From assembly GCF_900101685.1 (NCBI RefSeq), contig NZ_FMZZ01000007.1, forward strand, positions 62,001 to 126,000: a stretch of 64,000 nucleotides of DNA. The letters are read 5' to 3'. Made by a program: the position numbers and the translations under genes. This DNA comes from Actinokineospora iranica. Lineage in GTDB: Bacteria; Actinomycetota; Actinomycetes; Mycobacteriales; Pseudonocardiaceae. Below, in pieces: positions 20,195 to 28,215 of the stretch. The notes below the pieces were generated by a model. The model was not told where the DNA came from, ran no database searches, and was given only the letters and a program-made list of their open reading frames with translations. The first letter of the stretch is position 1. Each line of letters starts with the position of its first letter.

Positions 20195-20355
20195 GCCGTT
20201 CCTCCAGACCCTCCAGCGGGATTGCTGGAGCCAGCTTAGAATCGGGTTCCAAAAGGACAACCGCCGTTCGCAGCAGCATTCGCCGCGGCAGGAACACCGC
20301 CGAGCACGGCGATGAGTGTGAATGGCTCCGTTTTTGGCATGTCCGGATAACCGTT

Positions 20356-21537
20356 TCAGTCCTTGTCGAACTCGGCGATGAGCTCGCCGGTCAGCCGGAT
20401 GCTGGTCATCACCTGCTCCGCGCCCAGGTTGCCGATCTGGTGCAGGCACAGTAGTCGGTCGATGCCGAGGTCGGCGTAGGCGCGCAGCTTCTTCCGGCAG
20501 GTGTCCGGGCTGCCCACGATCAGCGACTGTTGCGCGCTGAGCACGTCGAACAGTTCGTCGTCGGGGATGTCCTCGCCAGCCAGGATGCGGCCGATGAGCA
20601 CCTGCGCCGGGGTCGGGCCGGTGGCCGCCGCGGCCTCGGCGCGCAGGAAGTCCCCGGTCAGGCCGCCGCCCGCCGGGTCGGCCAGGATCGCCTGCTGGCG
20701 CTCGACCATGCGCTGGAAGTCCGTGCCCGCCTCGAAGAAGTTCAGCGCGGTCACCGTGTACCAGGCCGCCGCCGCGGCGGCGCCGTTGCGCATGGCCTGC
20801 TCGTCGGTCTCGGCGCAGTGCACGAAGGTGAAGAAGCCGACCTGGTTGTTGACGAACGACCCGACCGGCTCGGCGCAGGCGTCGGCGGCCGCACGGTACA
20901 GCGCGATCATCCGCTCGACGCGGTCCAGCGACTCCCAGAAGGTCGTCCCGAGCACCCCGACCCCGCGCCCGCCCGCCTCCTCGAACGACGCCGGGCTCGC
21001 CGCGGCCTGCCACAGCGGCGGATGCGGGCGCTGCACCGGCTTCGGCGAGATCGACACGTCCCGGATGTCGAACCCGCCCGCGGTGTGCGAAAACCGCTCG
21101 GAGGTCCACATCTTCGGCACCATCTCGAACGCCTGCCGCGTCTGCTCGCGCACGTCATCGGGGTCGATGCCGAACAGCCGCCACTCCGGCACCGTCGACC
21201 GGGTCATCCCCAACTCGACCCGCCCGCCACTGAGGTGGTCCAGCGTCGCCGCCCGCTCCGCGATCCGAATCGGATGGTTGAACCGCGTCGGCGCGAGCAC
21301 CGCGGAGTGGCCGAGCCGGATGCGGCTCGTCTGCTGGGAGATGGCCGCCAGCACCAGCTCCGGCGCGGACGACAGGCTGAACTCGCCCGCCCCGTGGTGC
21401 TCCACCTGCCACCAGCACCCGTACCCCAGCTCGTCCGCGGCCTTCGCCTGCTCGATGGCCTGCTGGAACCGCCGCTGCTCGGTGTCGGCGGACCAGGGGC
21501 GGGGGTTCTGGATCTCGTTGAAGATGTCGATCTTCAT
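20356..21537 (-). CDS. Luciferase-like flavin-dependent monooxygenase
   Basis: A 393-residue enzyme of the bacterial-luciferase-like superfamily, which uses FMNH2 or F420. Visible blocks are MKIDIFNEIQNPRPW, YGCWWQVEHHGAGEFS, SRIRLGHSAVLAPTRFNHP, DHLSGGRVELGMTRST and the C-terminal LIVGSPDTCRKKLRAYADLG. ATG 21537 is set by AAGGAGG five bases upstream. The frame is open far beyond it, but that region overlaps the divergent DUF2306 gene. The substrate is unknown. It is not obviously part of the PKS cluster, although the HxlR gene lies close by. Confidence 0.9.
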   Translation of the reverse strand: MKIDIFNEIQNPRPWSADTEQRRFQQAIEQAKAADELGYGCWWQVEHHGAGEFSLSSAPELVLAAISQQTSRIRLGHSAVLAPTRFNHPIRIAERAATLDHLSGGRVELGMTRSTVPEWRLFGIDPDDVREQTRQAFEMVPKMWTSERFSHTAGGFDIRDVSISPKPVQRPHPPLWQAAASPASFEEAGGRGVGVLGTTFWESLDRVERMIALYRAAADACAEPVGSFVNNQVGFFTFVHCAETDEQAMRNGAAAAAAWYTVTALNFFEAGTDFQRMVERQQAILADPAGGGLTGDFLRAEAAAATGPTPAQVLIGRILAGEDIPDDELFDVLSAQQSLIVGSPDTCRKKLRAYADLGIDRLLCLHQIGNLGAEQVMTSIRLTGELIAEFDKD

Positions 21538-21765
21538 CGGGGCCTCCTTGCGGGTGCGGCGGCGGTGGCGCGGTCGATCAGGGAGAGAGTCACCGCCGGG
21601 CGCGGTTTCGTTACCGGCCGCCCGCGGCCGGGGAAGGCTGATTGTCCACTGAGGAGCGTGAATGGTGGGGCTGTCCCTACCCGCTGTCGGGGTGTTCGCC
21701 GGATGGAGGCTGGGCCGGGTGGTCCCTAGCGTCTGGGGCGATGTCGACGCGAGGGGGAGAGTGGG

Positions 21766-22485
21766 ATGGCCATCGCCGGTGCTGAGGTCGATCGGGAGGC
21801 TGGGCGCGGGGATGAACGGCCGCGCCGGTCGTGGTGGCCGCGGCCGTGGGTGGCGCCGCTGGGGGCGGTGATCGTGGTTTTCCTGGCCTTCTCGCTGCCG
21901 CCGTACCTGGGGCTCGACGCGGGGCGGTCCCGGGTGCCCGCGCCAGAGGGGTTCGCCGCGCACTACCCGGTTCTGCTGGTGCACATCGGGTTCGGGCCGG
22001 TGGCCATGGTGAGCGGGTTTCTCCAGGTGTGGCCGTGGTTTCGCGGACGCTTTCCGCGGGCGCACCGGCGGCTGGGGCGGGTCTACGTCTTCGCGGGGGT
22101 GCTGCCCGCGGCGGTGGCGGGATTCGTGGTGGGGGTGGTGTCGCCGTTCGGGCCGGTGGCCAGGGTCAGCGCGATGGTGTTGGCCCCGGTGTGGTTCGTG
22201 ACCACGGTCGTCGGGTACCGGCGGGCCCGGCAGCGGCGGTTCGGTGAGCACCGGGAGTGGATGATCCGCAGCTTCGCCCTCACCGTGTCCACGATCACCA
22301 ACCGCTTCTGGGCTCCGGTGGTGGCGGTGGTCCTCACGCCGTCGCTGGACACGACCTTCGGCGGCAGCGAACTCGCGCTGGGGCAGGCGATCGCCGGGAT
22401 CACCGCGTGGCTGGGCTGGACGCTGCCGCTGCTGGGCGTCGAGTGGTGGCTGCATCGGCGGCCCAGCCGCCGGACGGCGGGGTGA
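21766..22485 (+). CDS. DUF2306 membrane protein
   Basis: A 239-residue protein with a basic N-terminus and about six membrane helices. The DUF2306 pattern is visible: VHIGFGPVAMVSGFLQVW, RAHRRLGRVYVFAGVLP and REWMIRSFALTVSTITNR, with His and Arg residues at helix ends. A GAGGGGGAGAGTGGG leader precedes ATG 21766. It is divergent from the luciferase-like gene. The molecular function of this family is unknown. Confidence 0.85.
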   Translation: MAIAGAEVDREAGRGDERPRRSWWPRPWVAPLGAVIVVFLAFSLPPYLGLDAGRSRVPAPEGFAAHYPVLLVHIGFGPVAMVSGFLQVWPWFRGRFPRAHRRLGRVYVFAGVLPAAVAGFVVGVVSPFGPVARVSAMVLAPVWFVTTVVGYRRARQRRFGEHREWMIRSFALTVSTITNRFWAPVVAVVLTPSLDTTFGGSELALGQAIAGITAWLGWTLPLLGVEWWLHRRPSRRTAG

Positions 22486-22508
22486 GGCCCCGGGCGAATG
22501 CGAGCGGA

Positions 22509-22537
22509 TCGCCGTGCGGCCCCTGGCCGCACGGCGA
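22509..22537. terminator. Hairpin terminator after the DUF2306 gene
   Basis: Perfect 13-bp arms at 22509-22521 and 22525-22537 around a 3-base CCT loop, 24 bp after the DUF2306 stop and upstream of the convergent HxlR stop at 22641. Confidence 0.7.
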
Positions 22538-22640
22538 CCGGCTATGCCTGGATGACTAGATCACCGCCCGCGGACGCGCTTTATGACCGAATTGTCTCCC
22601 GAATTTCCTGCCGCGGCTGACAGGATCCGGCCGCAGGCGG

Positions 22641-22982
22641 TTATGCCACGCCATTGGTGGTGTGCTGGATGCCCATCACGTTCTCTTCCGCCCATCGGCT
22701 CAGCGGGGTGAGCGCCTCGGTTAGGGAAATTCCGAGGGCGGTCAGCGAGTATACGACTCTGGGTGGGACCTCGTCATATGTTTCGCGGTGGACGAGACCG
22801 TCCTCCTCCATCTCGCGCAGGTGCTGGCTGAGCACCTTCTCGCTCACCCCCACCACCTGTCGCTTCAACTCGCCGAACCGTCGGTGCTGTAGGCTCAACT
22901 CCCAGAGAATGAGCACTTTCCACTTGCCATTGATGATGTCGACGGCGGCGTCGAGGCCGCACACGTAGTGCTGGCGTTTCAT
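22641..22982 (-). CDS. HxlR-family transcriptional regulator
   Basis: A 113-residue winged-helix regulator, normal HxlR length. Motifs are CGLDAAVDIINGKWKVLILW, RRFGELKRQV, SEKVLSQHLREMEEDGLV and DEVPPRVVYSLTALG. Cys8 occupies the position of the redox-sensing Cys found in many relatives. The frame extends upstream to 23321, but that part is Pro/Arg-rich and unlike the family. ATG 22982 has ACTTAC-N6-GTAAGT just upstream, suggesting autoregulation. The same motif precedes the imine-reductase-like gene at 45628, which makes that gene a likely target. Confidence 0.92.
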   Translation of the reverse strand: MKRQHYVCGLDAAVDIINGKWKVLILWELSLQHRRFGELKRQVVGVSEKVLSQHLREMEEDGLVHRETYDEVPPRVVYSLTALGISLTEALTPLSRWAEENVMGIQHTTNGVA

Positions 22983-22994
22983 ATCCCCTGCCCC

Positions 22995-23012
22995 ACTTAC
23001 CACGAAGTAAGT
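22995..23012. promoter_or_regulatory. Candidate HxlR operator, site 1
   Basis: ACTTAC (22995-23000) and GTAAGT (23007-23012) are exact complements with a 6-base spacer, 13 bases upstream of the HxlR start. The same architecture recurs at 45694-45711. Confidence 0.65.
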
Positions 23013-23680
23013 ACTCGCGACTTTGTAAGCGTAAGGATACTCTACGCAGGACGTGTCGTGGGCGGATTGCCGATAGGCGCTCCTGAGCAGCGGCGCGGCG
23101 CAGGCGCACAGCAGGCCATCGGACGGAGGAGGTCCCCACGGATGTCGCGGTCGCGATGTCGGATCGAAGACCACGAGCGGTCTGTCGCCTGCGGGGACGA
23201 TGGGGTGTCCGGCCGTCCGGCGGGCCGGGCGGCCCGCCCCGGCCCCGGAATTCGCCGGGCGGGCCGGAGCGCCGGTCGGTCCGTGTGATCTCATCGGCAA
23301 TGGTGGCGAAAATTTCGCCAATGCGCTTCAATCGAACTGTCGGGTGACTTATGGGGGTTGGCTCCGGGCAATTGCGGAGAGAGTTTTCTGGGGATTGCTG
23401 ATGTTCGCTCGGCCGCCGCGGCGCGGTGGCCCCGGTCGGGTCGGGGCCGATCGGCGATTGTTCCGTTTCCAACTCCGTCTCCGGCGGATTCGCGTGGTCG
23501 TCGCGGTGCTGCGACGGGCGCGGACGCTGTCGAGTCCGATTGACGTGGCGCGCCCGGTGTCGGTGGGGTCGGCCGAAATCACCGCGGGCGGACCTGGTGT
23601 CGAGCCGGGAGCACGCGCGCCGTCGGTATGGCATTGCAAAATAGACTGGGGTATTTCGCATGCTACTGGGTGGGGGAACA
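23013..23680. other. Intergenic region upstream of the SARP gene
   Basis: About 670 bp without a convincing gene. Reading frames here are Arg/Pro/Gly-rich and match no family. It must contain the promoters of the HxlR gene and the SARP gene. No tandem heptamer SARP site could be assigned with confidence. Confidence 0.5.
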
Positions 23681-25966
23681 ATGCAGTTTCGGGTCTTGGG
23701 CCCACTTGAGGCGACGCTCGCCGAGCGCGCCGCCGCGCTGGGCGGCACCAAACAGCGAGCGACGCTCGGTTTCCTGCTGCTGCACGCCAACCACGTCGTC
23801 GCCACCAGCCAGCTGCTGCGCGCGCTGTGGCCGGAGGACGAGATGCCGACCTCGGCGCGCAAGATCCTGCAGAACGCGGTCTGGGGCCTGCGCGGCGTCC
23901 TCGACCTCGACGGCGGCTCGACCCGGCTGACCACCAAGGCGCCCGGGTACATGCTGCAGGTCGACGACGAGCGGGTCGACCTGTACCGCTTCCACCACCT
24001 GATCGCCCAGGGCCGGGCGGAGCTGGCCGCGGGCAAGCCAGCGCAGGCCCGGCAGCTGCTGCGCGACGCGCTGGGGCTCTGGCGCGGCCCAGCCCTCGCC
24101 GACCTGGTGGAGATCGGCATCGCCTGGCCGAAGCTGGCCGAGGTGCAAAGCGCCCGGCTGGACGCGCTGGAGGACTGCTTCGAGGCCGAACTCGGCTGCG
24201 GCCGCCACCAGGCTGTGCTCGGCGAGCTGGAGTCGATGGTGGCCGCGGAGCCGCTGCGGGAGCGCTCCTGCGGCCAGCTCATGCTCGCCCTCTACCGCTG
24301 CGGGCGCCAAGCCGACGCGTTGAGCGTCTACGCCCGGGTGCGCGCGGCCCTGGTCGAGGACCTCGGCCTCGAACCGGGGCACGACCTGCAACGGCTGCAG
24401 CACGCGATCCTCACCCACGACGAGGACCTGATCCGGCCCGTCGCCCAGCGCGACCGCGAGCGGATGACCCAGCGGGAACGGCTGGTCGTCCTTCCGCCGC
24501 TCGCCGAGCCCGCGGGCGAGCAGCCGCCCGTTGTGCCGTCGCCGCGCGCCGCGGCGGCCGAGCGCAGGCTGGTCACGGTGGTGCTGGTGCGCACCCAGCC
24601 CGCCGACGGGAGCCCGGAGCGGGTCGACGAGATCCTCGAACTGGCCAACGCCGTCATCCGCGAGCAGGCCGAGCGGGCAGGCGGCGTCGTCGCCGCGTCC
24701 ATCGGCTCGGTCTCCCTGGTCGTATTCGGGACCCCGGACGCCCGCGACGGCGACTCGACCCGCGCGGTCCACGCAGCGCTGGACATCCGCCGCGGGCTGG
24801 CGGGGCTGCCCGGCACGCTCACCCGCTCGCTGCTGCCAGCGCCGGAACTCGCGGTGCGCATCGCCGTCGCGACCGGCGCGGCCCTGGTGCGGGAAAACGG
24901 CAGCCTGCCCTCGGTCAACGGGGCGCTGCTGGACGAGTGCCAGGCGCTGCTGGCGCGGGTGGCTCCCGGGCAGATCCGGGTCTGCGCGCGCACCCGCCAG
25001 CTCACCTGGTGCGCGATCCAGTACCACCACGTGGAAGAGCACCCAGGGGAGTACCTGGGGGACAACCGAGGGGACTGGCAGGTGCGGCGGGCGCTCGACC
25101 ACGAGCACATCGCCCCGCACACGATGCCGATCATCGACCGGGAGCGCGAGCTTGAGGTGCTGCGCGGGCTGCTGGAGCGGGCCGGGCACCGGGCGCGTCC
25201 GCACCTGGTCACGGTGTTCGGCGAGGCGGGCATCGGCAAGACCCGGTTCGTCATGGAGTTCGAGCGCCGGGTCGCGGTGCACGCCGAGACCGCGCGGTTC
25301 CTGGTCGGGCGCGTGCGGCCGTTCGCCGAGCACAACGAGTTGGCCGTGCTCGCCGAAACGGTGTTCTCCTACTGCGGCGCGACGCACGACGATTACCTTG
25401 AGACGAAACGGGAAAAGCTCGCGGGCGCCCTCCAGCGGCTGGTCGCGGGCGAGGAGGAGCGGGCCTGGCTGCTGTCCCGGCTGGGCTGCCTGCTGGACCT
25501 GCCCTCGGGGGTGCCCGCGGGAGTCGACGTCGGCGACCTGCTGCGGGCGTGGCGGTGCTTCCTAGAGGCGGTCGCGGCGCGGCGCCCGCTCGTCGTGGTC
25601 ATCGATGACCTGCACTGGGCGGGCGAGCAGCTGCTGGGCTTCGTCGAGGACATGGCCGAGTCCGCGCGCCCGGTGCCGCTGCTGGTGGTCGTCACCGCCC
25701 GCCCGGAACTGCTGGAGCGCAGGCCCGGCTGGGGCGGCGGCCAGCGGCACTCGGCGACGATCACCCTCGACCCGCTCTCCGACGCGGCCATCGACCGGCT
25801 GCTGGAATACCTGGAGGCCACCACCGACCGCGAGCGCGCGGACACCGGCGGCCTGATCGCCCGACCGCAGCGGGACCTGCCCGACGCGCGCCGCGATGGC
25901 ACAGGCACGCTCGTGATGTCCGCGCTCGACACCGCTGGGGACGACTGGCGGCTGAGACGGGTGTGA
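23681..25966 (+). CDS. SARP/AfsR-type regulator with cyclase-like and truncated ATPase domains
   Basis: Probable pathway activator of the PKS cluster, 761 residues. An OmpR-type winged helix (about 1-92) and bacterial transcriptional activation domain (97-245; LGLWRGPALADL, RSCGQLMLALYRCGRQADAL) form the SARP part. A nucleotidyl-cyclase-like region follows (about 295-445; RRLVTVVLVRTQ, SIGSVSLVVFGTPDARDGD) without clear catalytic residues. Then comes an AAA/STAND ATPase with Walker A GEAGIGKT (514-521) and Walker B VVVIDDLHWA (Asp642, Asp643). The ATPase ends soon after LDPLSDAAIDRLLEYL, with no sensor-2 or TPR region, so the protein looks C-terminally truncated. ATG 23681 has GGGGGAA upstream. 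Confidence 0.9.
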   Translation: MQFRVLGPLEATLAERAAALGGTKQRATLGFLLLHANHVVATSQLLRALWPEDEMPTSARKILQNAVWGLRGVLDLDGGSTRLTTKAPGYMLQVDDERVDLYRFHHLIAQGRAELAAGKPAQARQLLRDALGLWRGPALADLVEIGIAWPKLAEVQSARLDALEDCFEAELGCGRHQAVLGELESMVAAEPLRERSCGQLMLALYRCGRQADALSVYARVRAALVEDLGLEPGHDLQRLQHAILTHDEDLIRPVAQRDRERMTQRERLVVLPPLAEPAGEQPPVVPSPRAAAAERRLVTVVLVRTQPADGSPERVDEILELANAVIREQAERAGGVVAASIGSVSLVVFGTPDARDGDSTRAVHAALDIRRGLAGLPGTLTRSLLPAPELAVRIAVATGAALVRENGSLPSVNGALLDECQALLARVAPGQIRVCARTRQLTWCAIQYHHVEEHPGEYLGDNRGDWQVRRALDHEHIAPHTMPIIDRERELEVLRGLLERAGHRARPHLVTVFGEAGIGKTRFVMEFERRVAVHAETARFLVGRVRPFAEHNELAVLAETVFSYCGATHDDYLETKREKLAGALQRLVAGEEERAWLLSRLGCLLDLPSGVPAGVDVGDLLRAWRCFLEAVAARRPLVVVIDDLHWAGEQLLGFVEDMAESARPVPLLVVVTARPELLERRPGWGGGQRHSATITLDPLSDAAIDRLLEYLEATTDRERADTGGLIARPQRDLPDARRDGTGTLVMSALDTAGDDWRLRRV

Positions 25967-25987
25967 GGCTTCTCCCACCGGGAACGC

Positions 25988-26022
25988 CGACGGCCCAGGC
26001 GACACGAGCGCCTGGGCCGTCG
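25988..26022. terminator. Bidirectional hairpin terminator
   Basis: Perfect 14-bp arms at 25988-26001 and 26009-26022 with a 7-base loop, between the convergent SARP and flavin reductase genes. Confidence 0.75.
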
Positions 26023-26026
26023 TCCG

Positions 26027-26566
26027 CTACCGCTCGCGGTGCGCGAGTCGGTGGAACCGGCCGCGGTGGAACAGCAGCGCCTGCTCGCCCGAGCCGCGTC
26101 CGGCGGACAGCACCGCCCCCACGAAGATCGAGTGGTCGCCGCACTCGTAGGAGCCCGCGAGGTCGCATTCCAGCCAGGCCATCGCCCCGGACAGCAGCGG
26201 CGCGCGGGTGCGTGCCCCTGGCTGCCAGTCCAGGCCCGCGAACTGCGCGGGACCCAGCGGCCGCGCCTTGTCGGCGAAGTGCCGCGCGAGGTCTTCCTGC
26301 CCGGCGTTCATCACCGACACCCCGAACCGCCCGGCCGCGCTGATCGCGCCGTGCATCACCGCGGTGTGCGCGACGCAGCACAGCACCAGCGGCGGGTCGA
26401 GGGACAGCGAGGTGAACGCGTTCGCGGTCATGCCGTGGATGTGCTCGCCGCCGACGGAGAGCACGACGACGCCGGTCGCGAGTTCGCCCATCACCTCGCG
26501 CAGCGCCGAAGGGGTCACGGTTCCCGGGTCGGCGATCAGGTTCGCGGTCTTGCGGTTGTCGGCCAT
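26027..26566 (-). CDS. Flavin reductase of a two-component monooxygenase system
   Basis: A 179-residue NAD(P)H:flavin oxidoreductase. The family pattern is visible: ALREVMGELATGVVVLS, HGMTANAFTSLSLDPPLV, FGVSVMNAGQEDLARHFA and HRGRFHRL. Such enzymes deliver free FMNH2 or FADH2 to partner oxygenases. Two acyl-CoA-dehydrogenase-like flavin monooxygenases at 30510 and 43350 have no other visible reductase in the cluster. It starts one base after the ferredoxin stop, so it belongs to the P450-ferredoxin-reductase operon. The choice of partner is inferred. Confidence 0.9.
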   Translation of the reverse strand: MADNRKTANLIADPGTVTPSALREVMGELATGVVVLSVGGEHIHGMTANAFTSLSLDPPLVLCCVAHTAVMHGAISAAGRFGVSVMNAGQEDLARHFADKARPLGPAQFAGLDWQPGARTRAPLLSGAMAWLECDLAGSYECGDHSIFVGAVLSAGRGSGEQALLFHRGRFHRLAHRER

Positions 26567-26567
26567 G

Positions 26568-26795
26568 TCATCCTTCCGCTCCGTCGAGGACCGGGGTGAC
26601 CAGCACCGCCCCGGAGGGACAGCAGCCCGCCACGTCCTCCGCGGACTCGATCTCGGCCGCGCCGGTCACCAGCGCCGACCTCGGCTCGCCGACGCCGTCG
26701 CCGGTCAGCCGGAACAGGGCAGGGGCCAGCGTGGCGCACAGCCCCGAGGCAACGCACGCCCGCTGGTCCACCGCGAGCCGCGCCCGCTCAGCCAT
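26568..26795 (-). CDS. Small [3Fe-4S]-type ferredoxin
   Basis: A 75-residue electron carrier for the adjacent P450. Cys14 and Cys20 (CVASGLC) and Cys58/Cys59 (GCCPSGAV) give the CX5C...CP pattern of actinobacterial P450 ferredoxins, which usually bind a [3Fe-4S] cluster. ATG 26795 overlaps the P450 3' end by eight bases, so the two are coupled. The flavin reductase follows after one base. No dedicated ferredoxin reductase lies in the cluster. Confidence 0.9.
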   Translation of the reverse strand: MAERARLAVDQRACVASGLCATLAPALFRLTGDGVGEPRSALVTGAAEIESAEDVAGCCPSGAVLVTPVLDGAEG

Positions 26796-28008
26796 CGCCG
26801 TGCGGGCGGACGGGCAGCGACGTCAGGCTGCGCACGAGCCACATCTCGTCGTAGCGGAGTTCGTCGACGGGCACGGCAGGCGTCATCTTCGGGAACCGGC
26901 GCACGATGGCCGGGATCGCCACGCTCGCCTCCAGCCGGGCCAGCGCGGCGCCGAGGCAGTTGTGCAGCCCGAAGCCGAGGCCGACATGCCGGGGCACGGT
27001 GCGGGTGATGTCGAGCCGGTCCGGGTCGGCGAACCGGCGCGGGTCGCGGTTGGCCGAGGCGACCGCGGGGATCACCGGGGCGCCCTTGGGCAGCGCGACG
27101 CCGCCGAACTCCAGATCCTCCTTGGCGAAGCGGAAGAAGCCGACCGCGACGCCGCCGTTGAACCGCAGGAACTCCTCCACCGCCGAGTCCACCAGATCCG
27201 GGCGCGTGCGCAGCAGCTCCCACTGGTCGCGCCGCTCCAGCAGGGACAGCACCGTCGTGGCGATCAGGTTCCGGGTGGTGTCCAGCCCGGCCATGATCAG
27301 CACGGCCAGCATCGCGACCAGCTCGTCCTCGTTGAGCCGGTCGTCGCCGTCGCGGGCCTGGATCAGCGCGGTGGTCAGGTCGTCCGCTGGCTCCTGCCGC
27401 TTCTGCGCGATGAGGACCCGGCCGTACTCGGCGATCTCCTCGAACGCCTTTCGGGTGGCGTCCTCGTCCTCGGGATCGGTGTGGAAGGCCCGCTCGATGG
27501 CGTGCAGCATGTCGTTGTACCGGTCGAGCGGGAAACCGAGGATCTTGCCCATCACCTCGGCGGGGATGACGCCCGCGTAGTCCACCACGTCCGGGCGCTC
27601 GTGCCGCTCCAGGCGGTCGAGCGCCGCCTCCACGATGGCGTGGGTCGGCTCGTGCCACTGCGCCACCCGGCGCGGGGTGAACGCGCTCATCGCCAGCTTC
27701 CGGATGCGGGTGTGGTCGGGCGGGTCGAGCATGGTGATGATCCGCTCCACCGCCGTCCCCGAGCCGACCATCATCTTGGCGTCCATGAACTCCTGGCTCG
27801 CCCACGACGGCGGGTTCGAGCTGAAGCGGGGGTCGCCGAGCAGCTGGTGCACGTCGTCGAACCGGCTGACGATCCAGGTCCGGATGTTCCCCACCGGGAA
27901 GGCGAACTCGTGGACCGGCGAGTTCTCCCGCAGCCATTCGTAGGCGGGAAAGGGATTCTGGTAGAAGTCGTAGCCGAACAGTGCGGTCGGTGGTGCTGCC
28001 GTCGTCAT
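26788..28008 (-). CDS. Cytochrome P450
   Basis: Soluble bacterial class I P450 of 406 residues. The oxygen-activation motif is AGLDTT (240-245), the K-helix ExxR is EFLR (279-282), and the haem loop FGLHNCLGAALARLE carries the Cys351 ligand. LDPPDHTRIRKL and NRDPRRFADPDRLD are further family blocks. It leads a three-gene operon with ferredoxin and flavin reductase, separated from the upstream amine oxidase by a terminator. It probably hydroxylates or oxidises the polyketide product; the site is unknown. Confidence 0.95.
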   Translation of the reverse strand: MTTAAPPTALFGYDFYQNPFPAYEWLRENSPVHEFAFPVGNIRTWIVSRFDDVHQLLGDPRFSSNPPSWASQEFMDAKMMVGSGTAVERIITMLDPPDHTRIRKLAMSAFTPRRVAQWHEPTHAIVEAALDRLERHERPDVVDYAGVIPAEVMGKILGFPLDRYNDMLHAIERAFHTDPEDEDATRKAFEEIAEYGRVLIAQKRQEPADDLTTALIQARDGDDRLNEDELVAMLAVLIMAGLDTTRNLIATTVLSLLERRDQWELLRTRPDLVDSAVEEFLRFNGGVAVGFFRFAKEDLEFGGVALPKGAPVIPAVASANRDPRRFADPDRLDITRTVPRHVGLGFGLHNCLGAALARLEASVAIPAIVRRFPKMTPAVPVDELRYDEMWLVRSLTSLPVRPHGDG

Positions 28009-28173
28009 CGGTGCCCCCTAGTCGCGGAAACGGCCGTCGTCGGCGCGCGCGGCCGAGCGTCGGCCACGACTCTAAAGTCGGCCTGACCAGGCGTCGGTCA
28101 TCGCGCGGTAACTACCGCGCGAGTCCGGTCTTCCCCGGTTCGGACCGAAAAACCCTTGTGGCGTCGGGATTTG

Positions 28174-28209
28174 CGGTGGTGTGGCCCCGCCGCCGGGGCC
28201 ACACCACCG
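28174..28209. terminator. Hairpin terminator after the amine oxidase gene
   Basis: Perfect 15-bp arms at 28174-28188 and 28195-28209, loop GCCGCC, directly downstream of the minus-strand amine oxidase stop (28216). It implies that the P450 operon has its own promoter between 28009 and about 28170. Confidence 0.75.
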
Positions 28210-28215
28210 GCGCGG

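Noticed and set aside
21538-22455. Extension of the luciferase-like gene
   Set aside because: It is Pro/Arg-rich and overlaps the divergent DUF2306 gene, and a perfect ribosome-binding site sits at 21537.
22983-23321. Extended HxlR start
   Set aside because: The added sequence covers the operator-like repeat and is unlike HxlR proteins, which start at MKRQHYVC-like sequence.
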